Shown here: in pieces, positions 23,356 to 34,950 of the stretch
Position numbering within the stretch: the stretch's first letter is position 1
Layout: every line of letters begins with the position of its first letter
DNA from: Crotalaria pallida
Lineage: Eukaryota; Streptophyta; Magnoliopsida; Fabales; Fabaceae
Direction of reading: 5' to 3'
DNA length: 64,000 nucleotides
Assembly (NCBI GenBank): GCA_037953625.1
Contig: CM075651.1
Coordinates: 105,215,001 to 105,279,000 of the forward strand
The notes under the pieces: model-generated
Seen by the model: the letters and a program-made list of their open reading frames with translations, nothing else
Databases searched by the model: none
What the model was told of the DNA's origin: nothing
Position numbers and translations under genes: made by a program

Positions 23356-23476
23356 GCTTGAGTCCCCAAGGGACGTAGAGGGTCTAGAATGAGTCCTTGG
23401 AGGTTCTAACAAGTGTAGAATGGTCTAGGAATGTGTATTAGGTCGTATAAGAACCATTAGAATGATCCTAAGCAAT
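23356..23476 (+). repeat. Short monomer, 121 bp (30-bp internal deletion), rightmost copy
   Basis: Last copy of the deletion variant in the window; none is seen beyond 23.5 kb. It reads GTAGAGGGTCTAGAATGAG, without the GAAGG change of most other short monomers. In that stretch it resembles the full-length counterpart at 27402. Confidence 0.92.
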
Positions 23477-23627
23477 GCTTGAGTCCCCAAGGGACATAGA
23501 GGGTGTAGCATGAGTCCTTGGAGGTTCTAACAAGTGTAGAATGGTTAAGAGAGTATTCTAAAGGCTTAGAATGGTCTAGGAATGTGTATTAGGTCGTATA
23601 AGAACCATTAGAATGATCCTAAGCAAT

Positions 23628-24835
23628 GCTTGAGTCCCCAAGGGACGTAGAGGGTGTAGCATGAGTCCTTGGAGGTTCTAACAAGTGTAGAATGGTTAAG
23701 AGAGTATTCTAAAGGCTTAGAATGGTCTAGGAATGTGTATAAGGACTTATAAGAACCATTAGAATGATCCTAAACAATGCTTGAGTCCCCAAGGGACGTA
23801 GAGGGTGTAGCATGAGTCCTTGGAGGTTCTAACAAGTGTAGAATGTTTAAGAGAGTATTCTAAAGGCTTAGAATGGTCTAGGAATGTGTATTAGGACTTA
23901 TAATAACAATTAGAATGATCCTAAACAATGCTTGAGTCCACAAGGGACGTAGAGGGTGTAGCATGAGTCCTTGGAGGTTCTAACAAGTGTAGAATGGTTA
24001 AGAAAGTATTCTAAAGGCTTATAATGTTCTAGGAATGTGTATTTGGACTTATAATAACCATTAGAATGATCCTAAACAATGCATGGTACCCCAAGGGACG
24101 TAGAGGGTGTAGCATGAGTCCTTGGAGGTTCTAACAAGTGTAGAATGGTTAAGAGAGTATTCTAAAGGCTTAGAATGGTCTAGGAATGTGTATTAGGTCG
24201 TATAAGAACCATTAGAATGATCCTAAGCAATGCTTGAGTCCCCAAGGGACGTAGAGGGTGTAGCATGAGTCCTTGGAGGTTCTAACAAGTGTAGAATGGT
24301 TAAGAGAGTATTCTAAAGGCTTAGAATGGTCTAGGAATGTGTATAAGGACTTATAAGAACCATTAGAATGATCCTAAACAATGCTTGAGTCCCCAAGGGA
24401 CGTAGAGGGTGTAGCATGAGTCCTTGGAGGTTCTAACAAGTGTAGAATGTTTAAGAGAGTATTCTAAAGGCTTAGAATGGTCTAGGAATGTGTATTAGGA
24501 CTTATAATAACAATTAGAATGATCCTAAACAATGCTTGAGTCCCCAAGGGACGTAGAGGGTGTAGCATGAGTCCTTGGAGGTTCTAACAAGTGTAGAATG
24601 GTTAAGAAAGTATTCTAAAGGCTTATAATGTTCTAGGATTGTGTATTTGGACTTATAATAACCATTAGAATGATCCTAAACAATGCATGGTACCCCAAGG
24701 GACGTAGAGGGTGTAGCATGAGTCCTTGGAGGTTCTAACAAGTGTAGAATGGCTAAGAGAGTATTCTAAAGGCTTAGAATGGTCTAGGAATGTGTATTAG
24801 GCTTATAAAAACCATTAGAATGATCCTAGACAATG
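23628..24835 (+). repeat. Tandem duplication of a 604-bp tetramer
   Basis: Monomers 23628, 23779, 23930 and 24081 are matched by 24232, 24383, 24534 and 24685. The marker GTATAAGGACTTATAAG appears in both copies (near 23738 and 24342). The copies differ where 23930 has GAGTCCACAAGG and 24534 has GAGTCCCCAAGG, and in the last monomer, which changes class. Confidence 0.78.
24685..24834 (+). repeat. Monomer with 1-base deletion (150 bp)
   Basis: The segment reads TTAGGCTTATAAAAACC near 24797-24813, where the sister monomers at 12332 and 12785 read TTAGGACTTATAAAAACC. One A is missing, so the next monomer starts at 24835. Confidence 0.85.
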
Positions 24836-27099
24836 CTTGAGTCCCCTAGGGACGTAGTGGGTCTAGCATGAGTCCTTTGAGGTTCTAACAGGTGTAGAAT
24901 GGTTAAGAGAGTATTCTAATGGCTTAGAATGGTCTAGGAATATGTATTAGGACTTATAAGAACCATTAGAATGATCCTAAACATTGCTTGAATCCCCAAG
25001 GGACGTAGAGGGTGTAGCATGAGACCTTGGAGGTTCTAACAGGTGTAGAATGGTTAAGAGATTATTCTAAAGGCTTAGAATGGTCTAGGAATGTATATTA
25101 GGTCGTATAAGAACCAATAGAATGATCCTAAACAATGCTTGAGTCCCCAAGGGACATAGAGGGTGTAGCATGAGTCCTTGGAGGTTCTAACAAGTGTAGA
25201 ATGGTTAAGAGAGTATTCTAAAGGCTTAGAATGGTCTAGGAATGTGTATTAGGACTTATAATAACCATTAGAATGATCATAAACATTGCATGGTACCCCA
25301 AGGGACGTAGAGGGTGTAGCATGAGACCTTGGAGGTTCTAACAAGTGTAGAATGGCTAAGAGAGTATTCTAAAGGCTTAGAATGGTCTAGGAATGTGTAT
25401 TAGGACTTATAAGAACCATTAGAATGACCCTAAACAACGTTTGAGTCCCCAAGGGACGTAGAGGGTCTAGCATGAGTCTTTGGAGGTTCTAACAGGTGTA
25501 GAATGGTTAAGAGAGTATTCTAAAGGCTTAGAATGGTCTAGGAATGTGTATTAGGACTTATAATAACCATTAGAATGATCCTAAACATTGCATGGTACCC
25601 CAAGGGACGTAGAGGGTGTAGCATGAGTCCTTGGAGGTTCTAACAAGTGTAGAATGGTTAAGAGAGTACTCTAAAGGCTTAGAATGGTCAAGGAATGTGT
25701 ATTAGGACATACAAGAACCATTAGAATGATCCTAAACAATGCTTGAGTCCCCAAGGGACGTAGAGGGTCTAGCATGAGTCCTTGGAGGTTCTAACAAGTG
25801 TAGAATGGTTAAGAGAGTATTCTAAAGGCTTAGAATGGTCTAGGAATGTGTATTAGGACTTATAAGAACTATTAGAATGATCCTAAACATTGCTTGAATC
25901 CCCAAGGGACGTAGAAGGTGTAGCATGAGTCCTTGGAGGTTCTAACACGTGAAGAATGGTTAAGAGAGTATTCTAAAGGCTTAGAATGGTCTAGGAATGT
26001 GTATAAGGACTTATAATAACCATTAGAATGATCCTAAACATTGCATGGTACCCCAAGGGACGTAGAGGGTGTAGCATGAGTCCTTGGAGGTTCTAACAAG
26101 TGTAGAATGGTTAAGAGAGTACTCTAAAGGCTTAGAATGGTCAAGGAATGTGTATTAGGACATACAAGAACCATTAGAATGATCCTAAACAATGCTTGAG
26201 TCCCCAAGGGACGTAGAGGGTCTAGCATGAGTCCTTGGAGGTTCTAACAAGTGTAGAATGGTTAAGAGAGTATTCTAAAGGCTTAGAATGGTCTAGGAAT
26301 GTGTATTAGGACTTATAAGAACTATTAGAATGATCCTAAACATTGCTTGAATCCCCAAGGGACGTAGAAGGTGTAGCATGAGTCCTTGGAGGTTCTAACA
26401 CGTGAAGAATGGTTAAGAGAGTATTCTAAAGGCTTAGAATGGTCTAGGAATGTGTATAAGGACTTATAAGAACCATTAGAATGATCCTAAACAATGCTTG
26501 AGTCCCCAAGGGACGTAGAGGGTGTAGCATGAGTCCTTGGAGGTTCTAACAAGTGTAGAATGTTTAAGAGAGTATTCTAAAGGCTTAGAATGGTCTAGGA
26601 ATGTGTATTAGGACTTATAATAACAATTAGAATGATCCTAAACAATGCTTGAGTCCCCAAGGGACGTAGAGGGTGTAACATGAGTCCTTGGAGGTTCTAA
26701 CAAGTGTAGAATGGTTAAGAAAGTATTCTAAAGGCTTATAATGTTCTAGGATTGTGTATTTGGACTTATAATAACCATTAGAATGATCCTAAACATTGCA
26801 TGGTACCCCAAGGGACGTAGAGGGTGTAGCATGAGTCCTTGGAGGTTCTAACAAGTGTAGAATGGTTAAGAGAGTACTCTAAAGGCTTAGAATGGTCTAG
26901 GAATGTATATTAGGTCGTATAAGAACCAATAGAATGATCCTAAACAATGCTTGAGTCCCCAAGGGACATAGAGGGTGTAGCATGAGTCCTTGGAGGTTCT
27001 AACAAGTGTAGAATGGTTAAGAGAGTATTCTAAAGGCTTAGAATGGTCTAGGAATGTGTATTAGGACTTATAATAACCATTAGAATGATCATAAACATT
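24835..27099 (+). repeat. Satellite stretch with a 453-bp trimer duplicated in tandem
   Basis: 25590-26042 and 26043-26495 are two copies of a three-monomer unit. Both carry GAGAGTACTCTAAAGG, GGTCAAGGAATG, GGACATACAAGAACC, GAACTATTAG, GTAGAAGGTG and CACGTGAAGAATGG. The copies diverge at the end (ATAATAACC versus ATAAGAACC). The single-copy form of the trimer is present at 28761-29213 and 31177-31629, which shows that the duplication here is an extra step. The flanks (24835-25589 and 26496-27099) are ordinary monomers shared with the neighbouring HORs; TGTAACATGAG links 26647 with 29365. Confidence 0.82.
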
Positions 27100-30000
27100 G
27101 CATGGTACCCCAAGGGACGTAGAGGGTGTAGCATGAGACCTTGGAGGTTCTAACAAGTGTAGAATGGTTAAGAGAGTATTCTAAAGGCTTAGAATGGTCT
27201 AGGAATGTGTATTAGGACTTATAAGAACCATTATAATGATCCTAAACAATACTTGATTCCCCAAGGGACGTAGAGGGTCTATCATGAGACCTAGGAGGTT
27301 CTAACAGGTATAGAATGGTTAAGAGAGTATTCTAAAGGCTTAGAATTGTCTAGGAATGTGTATTAGAACTTATAATAACCATTAGAATGATCCTAAACAT
27401 TGCTTGAGTCCCCAAGGGACGTAGAGGGTCTAGAATGAGTCCTTGGAGGTTCTAACACGTGTAGAATGGTTAAGAGAGTATTCTAAAGGCTTAGAATGGT
27501 CTAGGAATGTGTATTAGGACTTATAAGAACCATTAGAATGATCCTAAACAATGCTTGAGTCCCCAAGGGACGTAGAGGGTGTAGCATGAGTCCTTGGAGG
27601 TTCTAACAAGTGTAGAATGTTTAAGAGAGTATTCTAAAGGCTTAGAATGGTCTAGGAATGTGTATTAGGACTTATAATAACAATTAGAATGATCCTAAAC
27701 AATGCTTGAGTCCCCAAGGGACGTAGAGGGTGTAGCATGAGTCCTTGGAGGTTCTAACAAGTGTAGAATGGTTAAGAAAGTATTCTAAAGGCTTATAATG
27801 TTCTAGGAATGTGTATTTGGACTTATAATAACCATTAGAATGATCCTAAACAATGCATGGTACCCCAAGGGACGTAGAGGGTGTAGCATGAGTCCTTGGA
27901 GGTTCTAACAAGTGTAGAATGGCTAAGAGAGTATTCTAAAGGCTTAGAATGGTCTAGGAATGTGTATTAGGTCGTATAAGAACCATTAGAATGATCCTAA
28001 GCAATGCTTGAGTCCCCAAGGGACATAGAGGGTGTAGCATGAGTCCTTGGAGGTTCTAACAAGTGTAGAATGGTTAAGAGAGTATTCTAAAGGCTTAGAA
28101 TGGTCTAGGAATGTGTATTAGGACTTATAATAACCATTAGAATGATCCTAAACAATGCATGGTACCCCAAGGGACGTAGAGGGTGTAGCATAAGTCCTTG
28201 GAGGTTCTAACAAGTGTAGAATGGCTAAGAGAGTATTCTAAAGGCTTAGAATGGTCTAGGAATGTGTATTATTACTTTTAAGAACCATTAGAATGATCCT
28301 AAACAATGCTTGAGTCCCCAACGGACGTAGAGGGTCTAGCATGAGTTCTTGGAGGTTCTAACAGGTGTAGAATGGTTAAGAGAATATTCTAATGGCTTAG
28401 AATGGTCTAGGAATGTGTATTAGGACTTATAAGAACCATTAGAATGATCCTAAACATTGCTTGAATCCCCAAGGGACATAGAGGGTGTAGCATGAGTCCT
28501 TGGAGGTTCTAACAGGTGTAGAATGGTTAAGAGATTATTCTAAAGGCTTAGAATGGTCTAGGAATGTGTATTAGGACTTATAAGAACCATTAGAATGACC
28601 CTAAACAACGTTTGAGTCCCCAAGGGACGTAGAGGGTCTAGCATGAGTCTTTGGAGGTTCTAACAGGTGTAGAATGGTTAAGAGAGTATTCTAAAGGCTT
28701 AGAATGGTCTAGGAATGTGTATTAGGACTTATAATAACCATTAGAATGATCCTAAACATTGCATGGTACCCCAAGGGACGTAGAGGGTGTAGCATGAGTC
28801 CTTGGAGGTTCTAACAAGTGTAGAATGGTTAAGAGAGTACTCTAAAGGCTTAGAATGGTCAAGGAATGTGTATTAGGACATACAAGAACCATTAGAATGA
28901 TCCTAAACAATGCTTGAGTCCCCAAGGGACGTAGAGGGTCTAGCATGAGTCCTTGGAGGTTCTAACAAGTGTAGAATGGTTAAGAGAGTATTCTAAAGGC
29001 TTAGAATGGTCTAGGAATGTGTATTAGGACTTATAAGAACTATTAGAATGATCCTAAACATTGCTTGAATCCCCAAGGGACGTAGAAGGTGTAGCATGAG
29101 TCCTTGGAGGTTCTAACACGTGAAGAATGGTTAAGAGAGTATTCTAAAGGCTTAGAATGGTCTAGGAATGTGTATAAGGACTTATAAGAACCATTAGAAT
29201 GATCCTAAACAATGCTTGAGTCCCCAAGGGACGCAGAGGGTGTAGCATGAGTCCTTGGAGGTTCTAACAAGTGTAGAATGTTTAAGAGAGTATTCTAAAG
29301 GCTTAGAATGGTCTAGGAATGTGTATTAGGACTTATAATAACAATTAGAATGATCCTAAACAATGCTTGAGTCCCCAAGGGACGTAGAGGGTGTAACATG
29401 AGTCCTTGGAGGTTCTAACAAGTGTAGAATGGTTAAGAAAGTATTCTAAAGGCTTATAATGTTCTAGGATTGTGTATTTGGACTTATAATAACCATTAGA
29501 ATGATCCTAAACATTGCATGGTACCCCAAGGGACATAGAGGGTGTAGCATGAGACCTTGGAGGTTCTAACAAGTGTAGAATGGTTAAGAGAGTATTCTAA
29601 AGGCTTAGAATGGTCTAGGAATGTGTATTAGGACTTATAAGAACCATTATAATGATCCTAAACAATACTTGATTCCCCAAGGGACGTAGAGGGTCTATCA
29701 TGAGACCTAGGAGGTTCTAACAGGTATAGAATGGTTAAGAGAGTATTCTAAAGGCTTAGAATTGTCTAGGAATGTGTATTAGAACTTATAATAACCATTA
29801 GAATGATCCTAAACATTGCTTGAGTCCCCAAGGGACGTAGAGGGTCTAGAATGAGTCCTTGGAGGTTCTAACACGTGTAGAATGGTTAAGAGAGTATTCT
29901 AAAGGCTTAGAATGGTCTAGGAATGTGTATTAGGACTTATAAGAACCATTAGAATGATCCTAAACAATGCTTGAGTCCCCAAGGGACGTAGAGGGTGTAG

Positions 30001-31570
30001 CATGAGTCCTTGGAGGTTCTAACAAGTGTAGAATGTTTAAGAGAGTATTCTAAAGGCTTAGAATGGTCTAGGAATGTGTATTAGGACTTATAATAACAAT
30101 TAGAATGATCCTAAACAATGCTTGAGTCCCCAAGGGACGTAGAGGGTGTAGCATGAGTCCTTGGAGGTTCTAACAAGTGTAGAATGGTTAAGAAAGTATT
30201 CTAAAGGCTTATAATGTTCTAGGAATGTGTATTTGGACTTATAATAACCATTAGAATGATCCTAAACAATGCATGGTACCCCAAGGGACGTAGAGGGTGT
30301 AGCATGAGTCCTTGGAGGTTCTAACAAGTGTAGAATGGCTAAGAGAGTATTCTAAAGGCTTAGAATGGTCTAGGAATGTGTATTAGGTCGTATAAGAACC
30401 ATTAGAATGATCCTAAGCAATGCTTGAGTCCCCAAGGGACATAGAGGGTGTAGCATGAGTCCTTGGAGGTTCTAACAAGTGTAGAATGGTTAAGAGAGTA
30501 TTCTAAAGGCTTAGAATGGTCTAGGAATGTGTATTAGGACTTATAATAACCATTAGAATGATCCTAAACAATGCATGGTACCCCAAGGGACGTAGAGGGT
30601 GTAGCATAAGTCCTTGGAGGTTCTAACAAGTGTAGAATGGCTAAGAGAGTATTCTAAAGGCTTAGAATGGTCTAGGAATGTGTATTATTACTTTTAAGAA
30701 CCATTAGAATGATCCTAAACAATGCTTGAGTCCCCAACGGACGTAGAGGGTCTAGCATGAGTTCTTGGAGGTTCTAACAGGTGTAGAATGGTTAAGAGAA
30801 TATTCTAATGGCTTAGAATGGTCTAGGAATGTGTATTAGGACTTATAAGAACCATTAGAATGATCCTAAACATTGCTTGAATCCCCAAGGGACATAGAGG
30901 GTGTAGCATGAGTCCTTGGAGGTTCTAACAGGTGTAGAATGGTTAAGAGATTATTCTAAAGGCTTAGAATGGTCTAGGAATGTGTATTAGGACTTATAAG
31001 AACCATTAGAATGACCCTAAACAACGTTTGAGTCCCCAAGGGACGTAGAGGGTCTAGCATGAGTCTTTGGAGGTTCTAACAGGTGTAGAATGGTTAAGAG
31101 AGTATTCTAAAGGCTTAGAATGGTCTAGGAATGTGTATTAGGACTTATAATAACCATTAGAATGATCCTAAACATTGCATGGTACCCCAAGGGACGTAGA
31201 GGGTGTAGCATGAGTCCTTGGAGGTTCTAACAAGTGTAGAATGGTTAAGAGAGTACTCTAAAGGCTTAGAATGGTCAAGGAATGTGTATTAGGACATACA
31301 ATAACCATTAGAATGATCCTAAACAATGCTTGAGTCCCCAAGGGACGTAGAGGGTCTAGCATGAGTCCTTGGAGGTTCTAACAAGTGTAGAATGGTTAAG
31401 AGAGTATTCTAAAGGCTTAGAATGGTCTAGGAATGTGTATTAGGACTTATAAGAACTATTAGAATGATCCTAAACATTGCTTGAATCTCCAAGGGACGTA
31501 GAAGGTGTAGCATGAGTCCTTGGAGGTTCTAACACGTGAAGAATGGTTAAGAGAGTATTCTAAAGGCTTA
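27100..31570 (+). repeat. Higher-order repeat, 2416 bp (sixteen monomers), about 1.85 copies
   Basis: Copy 1 spans 27100-29515, and copy 2 runs from 29516 to about 31570. Matching starts are 27251/29667 (ACTTGATTCCCC), 27402/29818, 27855/30271, 28157/30573 (GCATAAGTCC), 28610/31026 (GACCCTAAACAACGTTTGAG) and 28761/31177. All unit monomers are 151 bp. Seen differences include GGGACATAG at the start of copy 2, GAATCTCC near 31484 and ACATACAATAACC near 31293. The second copy ends where GGCTTAGCATGG (near 31567) and a new monomer class begin. Confidence 0.88.
27402..27552 (+). repeat. Full-length counterpart of the 121-bp short monomers
   Basis: This 151-bp monomer has the same diagnostic GAGGGTCTAGAATGAGTCC segment and the same left neighbour (TCTATCATGAGACCTAGG, here ACTTGATTCC at 27251). 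It retains the block between the two TAGAATGGT direct repeats. The same pair recurs at 29667/29818. It therefore looks like the undeleted state from which the short monomers were derived, or at least a sister lineage. Confidence 0.75.
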
Positions 31571-33499
31571 GCATGGTCTAGGAATGTGTATTAGGACTTA
31601 TAAGAACCATTAGCATGATCCTAAACAATGTTTGAGTCCCCAAGGGACGTAGAGGGTCTAGCATGAGTAATTGGAGGTTCTAACAGGTGTAGAATGGTTA
31701 AGAGAGTATTCTAAAGGCTTAGAATGGTCTAGCAATGTGTATTAGGACATATAAGAACCATTAGAATGATCCTAAACAATGCTTGAGTCCCCAAGGGACG
31801 TAGAGGGTCTAGCATGAGTCCTTGGAAGTTCTAACAGGTGTAGAATGGTTAAGAGAGTATTCTAATGGCTTAGAATGGTCTAGGAATGTGTATTAGGACT
31901 TATAAGAACTATTAGAATGATCTCAAACATTGCTTGAATCCCCAAGGGACATAGAGGGTGTAGCATGAGTCCTTGGAAGTTCTAACAAGTGTAGAATGGT
32001 TAAGAGATTATTCTAAAGGCTTAGAATGGTCTAGGAATGTGTATTAGGTCTTATAAGAACCATTACAATGATCCTAAACAATGCTTGAGTCCCCAAGGGA
32101 CATAGAGGGTCTAGAATGAGTCCTTGGAGGTTCTAACAAGTGTAGAATGGTTAAGAGAGTATTCTAAAGGCTTAAAATGGTCTCGGAATGTGTATTAGGA
32201 CTTAAAAGAACCATTAGAATGATCCTAGACAATGCTTGAGTCTCCAAGGGACGTAGAGGGTCTAGCATGAGTCCTTTGAGGTTCTAACAGGTGTAGAGTG
32301 GTTAAGAGAGTATTCTAATGGCTTAGAATGGTCTAGGAATGTGTATTAGGACTTATAAGAACTATTAGAATGATCCTAAGCAATGCTTGAGTCCCCAAGG
32401 GACATAGAGGGTGTAGCATGAGTCCTTGGAGGTTCTAACAAGTGTAGAATGGTTAAGAGAGTATTCTAAAGGCTTAGAATGGTCTAGGAATGTGTATTAG
32501 GACTTATAATAACCATTAGAATGATCCTAAACAATGCATGGTACCCCAAGGGACGTAGAGGGTGTAGCATAAGTCCTTGGAGGTTCTAACAGGTGTAGAA
32601 TGGCTAAGAGAGTATTCTAAAGGCTTAGAATGGTCTAGGAATGTGTATTAGGTCGTATAAGAACCATTAGAATGATCCTAAACAATGCTTGAGTCCCCAA
32701 GGGACATAGAGGGTGTAGCATGAGTCCTTGGAGGTTCTAACAAGTGTAGAATGGTTAAGAGAGTATTCTAAAGGCTTAGAATGGTCTCGGAATGTGTATT
32801 AGGACTTATAATAACCATTAGAATGATCCTAAACATTGCATGGTACCCCAAGGGACGTAGAGGGTGTAGTATGAGTCCTTGGAGGTTCTAACAAGTTTAG
32901 AATGGTTAAGAGAGAATTCTAAAGGCTTAGAATGGTCTAGGAATGTGTATTAGGACTTATAAGAACCATTAGAATGATCCTAAACAACGTTTGAGTCCCC
33001 AAGGGACGAAGAGGGTCTAGCATGAGTCTTTGGAGGTTCTAACACGTGTAGAATGGTTAAGAGAGTATTCTAAAGGCTTAGAATGGTCTAGGAATGTGTA
33101 TTAGGACTTATAATAACCATTAGAATGATCCTAAACATTGCATGGTACCCCAAGGGACGTAGAGGGTGTAGCATGAGTCCTTGGAGGTTCTAACAAGTGT
33201 AGAATGGTTAAGAGAGTATTCTAAAGGCTTAGAATGGTCTAGGAATGTGTATTAGGACATATAAGAACCATTAGAATGATCCTAAACAATGCTTGTGTCC
33301 CCAAGGGACGTAGAGGGTCTAACATGAGTCCTTGGAGGTTCTAACAAGTGTAGAATGGTTAAGAGATTATTCTAAGGCTTAGAATGGTCTAGGAATGTGT
33401 ATTAGGTCTTATAAGAACCATTAGAATGATCCTAAACAATGCTTGAGTCCCCAAGGGACATAGAGGGTGTAGCATGAGTCCTTGGAGGTTCTAACAAGT
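31571..33499 (+). repeat. Heterogeneous satellite stretch, no clear HOR
   Basis: Monomers start at 31630, 31781, 31932, 32083, 32234, 32385, 32536, 32687, 32838, 32989, 33140, 33291 and 33441. Many single-base changes are seen only here or nearly so: GAGTAATTGG, GTCTAGCAATG, GATCTCAAAC, GTCTCGGAATG, GTAGAGTGG, GGGACGAAG, GAGAGAATTC, GCTTGTGTCC. No multi-monomer period could be followed by eye. It reads as an older part of the array that has not been homogenised recently. Confidence 0.7.
33291..33440 (+). repeat. Monomer with 1-base deletion (150 bp)
   Basis: The segment reads ATTATTCTAAGGCTTAG (near 33367-33383), where the norm has CTAAAGGCTTAG. One A of the hairpin spacer is lost while both 7-bp arms stay intact. 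Confidence 0.85.
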
Positions 33500-34560
33500 G
33501 TAGAATGGCTAAGAGAGTATTCTAAAGGCTTAGAATGGTCTAGGAATGTGTATTAGGACTTATAAGAACCATTAGAATGATCCTAAACAATGCTTGAGTC
33601 CCCAAGGGACGTAGAGGGTCTAGCATGAGTCCTTGGAGATTCTAACAGGTGTAGAATGGTTAAGAGAATATTCTAATGGCTTAGAATGGTCTAGGAATGT
33701 GTATTAGGACTTATAAGAACCATTAGAATGATCCTAAACATTGCTTGAATCCCCAAGGGACGTAGAGGGTGTAGCATGAGTCCTTGGAGGTTCTAACTGG
33801 TGTAGAATGGTTAAGAGATTATTCTAAAGGCTTAGAATGGTCTAGGAATGTGTATTAGGTCGTATAAGAACCATAAGAATGATCCTAAACAATGCTTGAG
33901 TCCCCAAGGGATCTAGAGGGTGTAGCATGAGTCCTTGGAGGTTCTAACAAGTGTAGAATGGTTAAGAGAGTATTCTAAAGGCTTAGAATGGTCTAGGAAT
34001 GTGTATTAGGACTTATAATAACCATTAGAATGATCATAAACAATGCATGGTACCCCAAGGGACGTAGAGGGTGTAGCATGAGACCTTGGAGGTTCTAACA
34101 AGTGAAGAATGGTTAAGAGAGTATTCTAAAGGCTTAGAATGGTCTAGGAATGTGTATTAGGACTTATAAGAACCAGTAGAATGATCCTAAACAATGCTTG
34201 AGTCCCCAAGGGACATAGTGGGTGTAGCATGAGTCCTTGGAGGTTCTAACAAGTGTAGAATGGTTAAGAGAGTATTCTAAAGGCTTAGAATGGTCTAGGA
34301 ATGTGTATTAGGACTTATAATAACCATTAGAATGATCATAAACATTGCATGGTACCCCAAGGGACGTAGAGGGTGTAGCATGAGACCTTGGAGGTTCTAA
34401 CATGTGTAGAATGGTTAAGAGAGTATTCTAAAGGCTTAGAATGGTCTAGGAATGTGTATTAGGTCGTATAAAAACCATTAGAATGATCCTAAACAATGCT
34501 TGAGTCCCCAAGGGACCTAGAGGGTGTAGCATGAGTCCTTGGAGGTTCTAACAAGTGTAG
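33500..34560 (+). repeat. Long-range duplication, copy 1 (partner 6039 bp downstream)
   Basis: Matches roughly 39540-40600 at an offset of 6039 bp (forty monomers, one of them 150 bp). Shared rare markers are AACTGGTGTAG, GGGATCTAGAGG, AAGTGAAGAATGG, AACCAGTAGAATG (near 34172 and 40211), GACATAGTGGG, AACATGTGTAG and GGGACCTAGAGG. Differences include GGAGATTC near 33637 and GCACGAG near 39965. The limits are approximate. Confidence 0.78.
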
Positions 34561-34950
34561 AATGGTTAAGAGAGTATTCTAAAGGCTTAGAATGGTCTAG
34601 GAATGTGTATTAGGACTTATAATAACCATTAGAATGATCCTAAACAATGCTTGAGTCCCCAAGGGACGTAGAGGGTCTAGCATGAGTCCTTGGAGGTTCT
34701 AACAGGTGTAGAATGGTTAAGAGAATATTCTAATGGCTTAGAATGGTCTAGGAATGTGTATTAAGACTTATAAGAACCATTAGAATGATCCTAAACATTG
34801 CTTGAATCCCCAAGGGACGTAGAGGGTGTAGCATGAGACCTTGGAGGTTTTAACAAGTGTAGAATGGTTAAGAAAGTATTCTAAAGGCTTATAATGTTCT
34901 AGGAATGTGTATTTGGACTTATAATAACCATTAGAATGATCCCAAACAAT
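34561..34950 (+). repeat. Satellite monomers entering the 1057-bp HOR
   Basis: Right half of monomer 34498 plus monomers 34649 (GTCTAGC, GAATATTCTAATGG, GTATTAAGAC) and 34800 (GCTTGAATCC, GCATGAGACC, CTTATAATG). These are positions 6 and 7 of the seven-monomer unit described for 34951-38574. Monomer 34800 carries GGAGGTTTTAAC near 34844, a private change. Confidence 0.75.
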
